Source of the DNA: Microplitis mediator
Lineage: Eukaryota > Arthropoda > Insecta > Hymenoptera > Braconidae
Length of the DNA: 64,000 nucleotides
Direction: 5' to 3'
Assembly: GCF_029852145.1 (NCBI RefSeq)
Contig: NC_079971.1
Span: 16,270,667-16,334,666, forward strand
The notes under the pieces were generated by a model that saw only the letters and a list, made by a program, of their open reading frames with translations, did no database searches and was not told where the DNA came from. Below are positions 58,163-64,000 of this stretch, piece after piece. Position 1 is the first letter of the stretch. Every line of letters starts with the position of its first letter. A program made the translations under genes and the position numbers.

Positions 58163-60094
58163 TTACTTATAAGCTATCTTAGCTCTGTCGCAATGGATAA
58201 GTTTTCTTTTTCCAGGTTTATATTCTATTTCTATATCATTTTTATCTGGGAAAATTTCGGTAATTTTATAAGGACCCAAATAATTGTCATTAAATTTACC
58301 GTCTCTCTGGTTTTTTATTAAATAAATATTTTGACCTATTTTAAACTTTACGGGATTTATTTTTTTATCATATCGTACTTTGGATTTTAATTTTGAATTT
58401 TCTAAATTTTCTCTTGCTTCTTTTCTTGATTCTAATAATCGAGTTGCAAGTTCTTTAACGTAATCTGCGTATGTAGGGATATCGTCTAGATATGAAAATT
58501 CTGATGGTAATCGCGCTTCTTTACCAAAAACTAATCTATATGGGGTGAACTTTGTACCTTCGTGTACACTCGTATTATAAGCAAAAGTTGCGTGAGGCAA
58601 CCATTTATCCCAGTCATTTTTATTTGTGAAATGTTTGATATAATCTGTTAAGACTTGATGACTTCTTTCTAATAAACCATTCGATTGAGGGTGAAAAGCT
58701 GTTGTTTTTATTTGTTTCATCTTGAAAGTTTTAGCTAAACAATTCATAACTTTACCTATGAATGCTTGACCTTGGTCGGTTAAAATTACTCTTGGGCAAC
58801 CGTGTTTTAAAATGAAATTTTCTACTAATGCTATCGCGATGTCTTTGGCTGTCATGGATACTAGTGGTATTGCAAAACAATATTTCGAGAGATCGTCTTG
58901 CATCGTTAAAATGTATGAATAACCGTTTGCCGATGTTTTATTCGGTACTACTATATCTAATGCTAATTTATCCCAAATTTCTGCGGATGTATCGGTAATT
59001 ACCATCGGTTGTTTTGTTTTAATCCTTACTAATTTCTTTTTTTGACAACTGATACATTTTCTAACAAAATCTTCGACATTTTTTTTTATATTATCCCAAA
59101 AATATCTTTGTCTAATTCTATTGTAAGTTTTAGTAACACCTTTATGACCTGCCATTGGGGTCTCATGATTCTCGGCCATTATCTTTTGTCTCTCTTCTAC
59201 TGGAGGTATTATTATTTGATCTCTACAAATGATTATTTTAATATCGGTTCCCTTAAATGTTTTAGCTATAATATTTTTAATTTTTGACCATACAGTTTTA
59301 GGTAAATTACTTCGTCTTTGAGAAACACTAATTGATTTTAATTTTGATTTTTCCATATATAATTTTAAATTTTTAAAAGCTTTGCAATAATCTTTTTCGG
59401 TAGCTACATCTGTGTTGTTATTTTGAATAACTAACGCAAGTACTTTTCTTTTAGGTGTTCCCATTTTAATTACTTGACCTACTTTATATTCAGCAAATGG
59501 ATTTAAATTTAAATATCCTGACAATAATAATTGTTTTCCTATTTCACTTGGAACGGGACCATCTGTATTAAAGAAACATAAATAACTATTTTTCTGCATT
59601 TCTAAATTATCTCTAGTCTCTATTATATTATCATTACTAAAATCGTTCGACATTACTGAAACTACGGATGAATCATCGTCAGAATCTATTTGTTCATTAT
59701 CTGGATTATTATTTTCTACGATAATTACATTATCTATTTGTTCTTGGTTGCTATCTGAATTTAATTCTGTTAAATTTTGTTGAAAATTTGTTATATTATT
59801 AGATGAATTTATTTGTTCGATTTGATCAAGGTTTTCATTATTAAATAAATTTATTTGTTCTTGTTGATCGAAATTTTGGTCATTGAATGAATTTATTCGT
59901 TCCACTGAACTCAAATTTTGATCAACGGGTGAATTCATATGCTCAGGGTTTTGTGGTTCTCTATCAGGAAAAGAATTTTGCAAATCGATCGGTTCTACAT
60001 TTTCATTTATTATACTTAAATTATTGTTTGGAAGTTTATCATTTGCATTTTGTTGGCGATTAATTGCTTCGAGGGTAACCATTATTTTCGGCAA
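58163..60094 (-). CDS. Gypsy pol, downstream part: macro-like segment and integrase
   Basis: A 643-aa frame. Residues 1-160 are asparagine/glutamine/serine-rich. Residues 170-295 (YLCFFNTDGPVPSEIGKQLL, then KVGQVIKMG, KVLALVIQNNNTD, NLKLYMEK, SISVSQRRSNL, TDIKIIIC) align in order with TARG1/OARD1-type macro domains, but the active-site lysine and aspartate positions look lost. The integrase follows: zinc domain His310, His317, Cys347, Cys350; core Asp380, Asp440, Glu476; C-terminal GPY-type LGPYKITEI near 610; stop at 58163. The frame is continuous and looks recently active. It was probably fused in frame to the RT frame upstream before a MITE at 60111-60333 separated them. Confidence 0.85.
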   Translation of the reverse strand: MPKIMVTLEAINRQQNANDKLPNNNLSIINENVEPIDLQNSFPDREPQNPEHMNSPVDQNLSSVERINSFNDQNFDQQEQINLFNNENLDQIEQINSSNNITNFQQNLTELNSDSNQEQIDNVIIVENNNPDNEQIDSDDDSSVVSVMSNDFSNDNIIETRDNLEMQKNSYLCFFNTDGPVPSEIGKQLLLSGYLNLNPFAEYKVGQVIKMGTPKRKVLALVIQNNNTDVATEKDYCKAFKNLKLYMEKSKLKSISVSQRRSNLPKTVWSKIKNIIAKTFKGTDIKIIICRDQIIIPPVEERQKIMAENHETPMAGHKGVTKTYNRIRQRYFWDNIKKNVEDFVRKCISCQKKKLVRIKTKQPMVITDTSAEIWDKLALDIVVPNKTSANGYSYILTMQDDLSKYCFAIPLVSMTAKDIAIALVENFILKHGCPRVILTDQGQAFIGKVMNCLAKTFKMKQIKTTAFHPQSNGLLERSHQVLTDYIKHFTNKNDWDKWLPHATFAYNTSVHEGTKFTPYRLVFGKEARLPSEFSYLDDIPTYADYVKELATRLLESRKEARENLENSKLKSKVRYDKKINPVKFKIGQNIYLIKNQRDGKFNDNYLGPYKITEIFPDKNDIEIEYKPGKRKLIHCDRAKIAYK

Positions 60095-60110
60095 TTGGGG
60101 TGGAAAATTA

Positions 60111-60333
60111 TTTTTCTCACCTCCGGGCGGAAAGCGTCAACTTTCGTCCCGCTGTGCAAAACGAAGTTGCCGCTTCCCGCCTCCGTCGAGGAGAAAAATA
60201 GTATACACTCCTCGGGAAGTAAATAAGAAAGCCTCAGATCACATGTTTGTTGACCTCGGCTTCGCCTCGGCCAACAATTACATGTGATCTGAGACATTTC
60301 TTACTTTACTTCCCTTGTAGTGTAAAATACTAT
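60111..60333. mobile_element. Double-hairpin MITE splitting pol
   Basis: Close to 90 percent identical, in inverse orientation, to 43917-44126, with an additional ttgacctcggcttcgcctcg palindrome in the loop. Its first bases (TAGTAT on the minus strand) supply the stop codon of the RT frame. Confidence 0.85.
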
Positions 60334-63300
60334 TTATTATTTTTAGGTTTTTTTGTTCTTATCTTAAAATTTTCTGAAAGTTTTTGTATTTTGTATGGAA
60401 TGTGTCTTTGTGTATGTGTATGTTTATCATTATCTGTGCAACACGAGCACGTTTTGGGCTTACGCTGTCTTTTTGACCTGCGTAGCTGCGGTTCGCCGTT
60501 AGTAACATTATTTATCGTTTGACTATTTGTTACTACACGATGTTTTTCTATGGCTTTACTAGGACTTTGTTGTCGTGGTTCGTCATTATTTATTTTAGGA
60601 TTATTTTTTATTTCTACTTTTTGTACATTAGTTTTATTTTTATCAATGTTTACAATAGTCGGCGGTATTACGTTATCATCGGATGACGTCTGTATGTCCA
60701 TCGGTCTTGTGAGTGAGTTGTTAAATGTAGTTTTATCAATTTCCATATTTACATGAGCGTTAGATTCGACATAAGGATCTGCATGCACTAAAGCTTCTAC
60801 ATTTAAAATTTTTGGGTGGTCACCACCTTCTTCTGATGACCATGGAATCGCGCCTCCCATATTTTTAGAATTATTAATTTTTCTTATAGGACTTCGTATG
60901 GGAGCTGGACATAATTTAATTGGACTTTTTGTAACATTTCGTGTAGGCGTTCTTGGGGTAATAGGAATAGTCTCGATTGGCGAGTCTGTTTCAATGTCAT
61001 TTGAGTTGCTTGAATATATTCTTGAATTTATAATTTCTGTCTCGTCTGTATTCGATTCGTCGTCTGACGTGTCTAGAGTAATAATTTTCTTTGTCTTATT
61101 GTTAGTTTTTATTATTTTTCTGCGTGTGCGAACTGCTGGAGAAGGTGTAAATTCTGCTAGTCTATGTGATCTTTTAATTTGAGAAAGTACTGATTTGTTT
61201 TTATTGATTTCTGTATTTTCAATATTTGTCTGTGGTTTTAAATTTGAGGTTGAAGCTGTAATTTGCGTCTGTACGTCTGTTAATAATGGTAATGAAGGAT
61301 CAGTAATTTTAGGAGTTTCTGGTATATACGAATGTGAGGATTGAGATGATGCTGATGAATTACGAGATTTCTTATGTTTTGGGAATTTTATAGATTTATT
61401 TGCTATATAAGAAAGACCAAAATCTGTCAAATAAGAATCGTCACTTGAATACGAAGGGTGATTTTTAATGAGTCTTTTTCTTAGAGCTGCCGCGTCATAA
61501 ATGTCTCCTGATGAGGATGATCCGTCAGAATAATCAGGAAGTATAATAGATTTATTTGACTCAAAATTTTCGAAAGGTTGTCTTTTATTACTTTTTAAAT
61601 TTTTATCAGATGTTACTTTATTAATTTCTTTTTTATTTTTATTTTCATCATTAAGATTGGAATTTTTATTCAAAGGATTTCGAGGATTATAATTTTCCAA
61701 GTTTTTATTTACTTTATCATTTTTGTTTTTATCTTTATTTATTCTTGATTCGGTTTCTGAAATTTTATTATATGGATTATACCGTCTAACGTTAGATTTT
61801 TTCTTTTTTAAATTTTTATTTTCACCGGTATATCCGTTTTCCTTATTTTTTTCAACTAATCGCCGATCGATAGGGTAGCTAGTCCTATTGCCGTCGCTAG
61901 TATTTTTGACTGTTGGGTCCGTAGTTAATTTATCGATGGGCCCAACCATTTGAGTTCTTGACTCATTTACTTTACTTTTTTCGACCGAATTTTCATTATC
62001 GACCGCTCGAGTATTTGGCTCGAGAATTTGAATTACCGAATTTATTTTACTACTTGAATAACTTTCCTCTGAACTTACATTTTTTTTCGTATTTTTGCTT
62101 AAATTTACATGCAATTTATTTTTATTAATATTTCGCGTTTTTAATTTTTCTTCTGAGTTACTTGACTCTGTATTAGTATATTTTTTGGATTTTTTTATTA
62201 TGACTCTTCCGGAGTCAGATGGATCCGAAGATCGCAATCTAGCGATTCCAGGTTTACCAGGTCGCCATTTAATTTTAATAGGATAAACTTCGCTGTTTTT
62301 GATTATTGGGTTACGCGATAAAGCGTCCGCGTTGGTGTTTACTTTACCCGCTTTATATAATACGGTGTATTCGAACTCTTTAAGCCGTTCTCTCCATCTC
62401 ATTACACGCGATGTTGGGTCATTCATATTATTTACCCATACAAGCGGTCTGTGATCGGTGACAAGAGTAAACTCTCTGCCATAGAGATACGGTCTAAATG
62501 TTTTCATACCGAATAAAGCTGCGACCATTTCTTTTTCAGTGGTCGAATAATTCTTTTCGTGTTTATTAAGCACACGAGAAGCTGCCGCGACGATAGTATC
62601 TTCTCCAATTTTACCTTGTGAGAGAATTGCTCCAACTGCATAGTTAGATGCATCGGTCGTTAAAATAAACGGTTTCGAAAAATCAGGATATTGCAATATC
62701 GGAGCTGTACATAGTTTGTCCCGCAAGGTTTCAAAAGCTACCTGATGTTCAGGCGTCCATGTAAATCTTGCGTTTTTACTTGTAAGATCAGATAGGCACT
62801 TCGCGATTTTTGCGAAATCTTTAATAAATCGCCGATAATAACCAGCAAGTCCAAGAAACTCTCTCACTTGTGTTGTATTTACGGGTGTTTTGAAACATTT
62901 GATCGCTTTAATTTTATCGGGATCGGGCTTGACACCGTCAGCAGATATAAGATGGCCTAAATAAATTACTTCTTTCTTTAAAAATTCACAATTATCAGCT
63001 TGAAGAGTTAGATTTGCACCACGCAAACGTTCGGCCAGTTTTTCAAATTTAGTATTATGTTCTTCTAGAGAACGTGCGTAAATGACGATATCGTCTAAGT
63101 AAACAAAGAAATCAGCTCCTTGTAACCCGCGTAAAACTAAATCCATTAACCTTTGGAACGTTGCAGGAGCATTTTTAAGTCCAAATGGCATTCTATTAAA
63201 TTGATAATGACCATGAGGAGTTGTAAATGCTGTTTTATGCTTATCTTTTGGATGCATTTTAATTTGGTGAAATCCAGATTTTAAATCGAAAATTGAAAAA

Positions 63301-63890
63301 TAAATTGCGCCACCCAGTTGATCAAGAATATCATTTATCAACGGTAATGGGTATGCGTCTTTAATAGTTTTTTCATTTAATTTACGATAATCAATTACTA
63401 AACGCCATCTTTTATTGCCTTTTGAATCAGCCTTTTTAGGTACTATCCATAGAGGGGAATTATAGGGAGAGGTCGAAGGTTCTATTATGTCCATTAACAT
63501 TAATTCTGTAATTTGTTTTTGAATTTCGTCTTTTTGTGCAGGTGGATGTCTGTATTGTCGAGTATTTACTGGTACGTCATCGTTAGTAGGTATACTATGT
63601 GCCGCTGTCTCTGTAGCGCGCAATGATTCTCCCGGAATGTGGAACAGGTCAGCGTATTTTTCTACAAGAGAAACTATCGCTTTACGCTCTTCCCCATTCA
63701 AATGTTCTAAACGCAAGAGTTTTAACACTTGGTCAACACGATTTTCCCGGGCCCTGGTACTATTATCGTATTTATCTGTGTCGTCTTGCGTCAAAGTACT
63801 GTCCTCGTCTTCACTTGTCCTAAAGGGGTACAGTGGAATTACGGGCACTTTTACTTTAACATCTTTACTAAGAGTATTAATCGCGTACAA
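60330..63890 (-). CDS. Gypsy pol, upstream part: RT, RNase H and long spacer
   Basis: A 1186-aa frame. RT lies at about 100-330, with Asp202 in FSIFDLKSGF and catalytic YLDD at 264-267; the connection runs to about 405. RNase H lies at about 408-525, with Asp413 (ILTTDAS), Glu452, Asp479 (VTDHRPL) and Asp522 (NADALSR). Residues 531-1186 are a low-complexity Ser/Asn/Lys-rich region, far longer than the usual RNase H-integrase link in Gypsy elements, with a cysteine cluster CSCC near the end. The frame begins with a non-ATG codon because its 5' part (gag, protease) is cut off by an LTR end at 63892. Function: copying element RNA into cDNA. Confidence 0.9.
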   Translation of the reverse strand: MYAINTLSKDVKVKVPVIPLYPFRTSEDEDSTLTQDDTDKYDNSTRARENRVDQVLKLLRLEHLNGEERKAIVSLVEKYADLFHIPGESLRATETAAHSIPTNDDVPVNTRQYRHPPAQKDEIQKQITELMLMDIIEPSTSPYNSPLWIVPKKADSKGNKRWRLVIDYRKLNEKTIKDAYPLPLINDILDQLGGAIYFSIFDLKSGFHQIKMHPKDKHKTAFTTPHGHYQFNRMPFGLKNAPATFQRLMDLVLRGLQGADFFVYLDDIVIYARSLEEHNTKFEKLAERLRGANLTLQADNCEFLKKEVIYLGHLISADGVKPDPDKIKAIKCFKTPVNTTQVREFLGLAGYYRRFIKDFAKIAKCLSDLTSKNARFTWTPEHQVAFETLRDKLCTAPILQYPDFSKPFILTTDASNYAVGAILSQGKIGEDTIVAAASRVLNKHEKNYSTTEKEMVAALFGMKTFRPYLYGREFTLVTDHRPLVWVNNMNDPTSRVMRWRERLKEFEYTVLYKAGKVNTNADALSRNPIIKNSEVYPIKIKWRPGKPGIARLRSSDPSDSGRVIIKKSKKYTNTESSNSEEKLKTRNINKNKLHVNLSKNTKKNVSSEESYSSSKINSVIQILEPNTRAVDNENSVEKSKVNESRTQMVGPIDKLTTDPTVKNTSDGNRTSYPIDRRLVEKNKENGYTGENKNLKKKKSNVRRYNPYNKISETESRINKDKNKNDKVNKNLENYNPRNPLNKNSNLNDENKNKKEINKVTSDKNLKSNKRQPFENFESNKSIILPDYSDGSSSSGDIYDAAALRKRLIKNHPSYSSDDSYLTDFGLSYIANKSIKFPKHKKSRNSSASSQSSHSYIPETPKITDPSLPLLTDVQTQITASTSNLKPQTNIENTEINKNKSVLSQIKRSHRLAEFTPSPAVRTRRKIIKTNNKTKKIITLDTSDDESNTDETEIINSRIYSSNSNDIETDSPIETIPITPRTPTRNVTKSPIKLCPAPIRSPIRKINNSKNMGGAIPWSSEEGGDHPKILNVEALVHADPYVESNAHVNMEIDKTTFNNSLTRPMDIQTSSDDNVIPPTIVNIDKNKTNVQKVEIKNNPKINNDEPRQQSPSKAIEKHRVVTNSQTINNVTNGEPQLRRSKRQRKPKTCSCCTDNDKHTHTQRHIPYKIQKLSENFKIRTKKPKNNK

Positions 63891-63891
63891 A

Positions 63892-64000
63892 TGTTACGTC
63901 CCAGCCTGTATGGCAGATGACGTAGGCTTTTACTTCCTTAATTACCGACCTGAAACCTAACTAATTATATCGAATATCGATAATCTAGTAATTCCAATAA
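63892..64000 (+). repeat. LTR end in inverted orientation, runs off the window
   Basis: 109 bp exactly complementary to 57043-57151. On the plus strand it begins TGTTACGTCCCAGCC, the LTR 5' end, so this LTR points opposite to the one at 56312-57151. It abuts pol without gag or protease in between. Confidence 0.85.

Noticed and set aside
61000..63960. Several plus-strand frames opposite pol
   Set aside because: Antisense shadows of the long Gypsy frame.

Overview
The window is AT-rich eukaryotic repeat DNA. The evidence is spliced transposon genes with GT/AG introns, insect-type Gypsy LTR retrotransposons, LINE reverse-transcriptase fragments, and very many TIR elements nested inside one another. 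The repeat content and style suggest an insect, perhaps a parasitoid wasp; that is an inference from general resemblance, not from a marker gene. I find no confident conserved host gene. The best non-transposon candidate is a small intronless gene of 120 codons on the minus strand at 2102-2464, which has a well-placed TATA box and arthropod initiator.

Region by region. 1-8300: hairpins, a 151-bp MITE (2680-2830), the candidate small gene, a 1.6-kb TIR element (3306-4900) and anonymous sequence. 8317-22801: a run of TIR elements, several carrying 5S-rRNA-like or tRNA-like sequence, with two LINE fragments and a 955-bp near-perfect palindrome (16051-17005). 22838-35290: a roughly 600-bp tandem repeat interrupted by MITEs and by a complete but RT-less Gypsy-type element (26586-34054) whose two 1286-bp LTRs look identical. 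35290-41597: anonymous DNA, short repeats and palindromic arrays.

41598-51504 is a 9.9-kb DNA transposon with TIRs beginning CCCTGCTGG, a TA duplication, subterminal repeats, a TNP2-like (CACTA/EnSpm-type) transposase and a BEN-domain protein. Splice phases are compatible with the transposase lying inside an intron of the BEN gene, as tnpD lies inside tnpA of maize En/Spm. I consider this the most interesting system here. At least eight other elements in the window share TIRs starting CCC; most show a 2-bp duplication and could be its non-autonomous relatives.

51505-64000: at 53026-56312 six elements are nested one inside the next, each with only its left end visible, including a 92-bp satellite. 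The last is a Gypsy element on the minus strand whose pol carries an unusually long spacer between RNase H and integrase, with a segment resembling a TARG1/OARD1-type macro domain. That pol is split by a hairpin MITE, another copy of which sits in intron 1 of the 9.9-kb transposon. At the right edge pol abuts an LTR end in inverted orientation.
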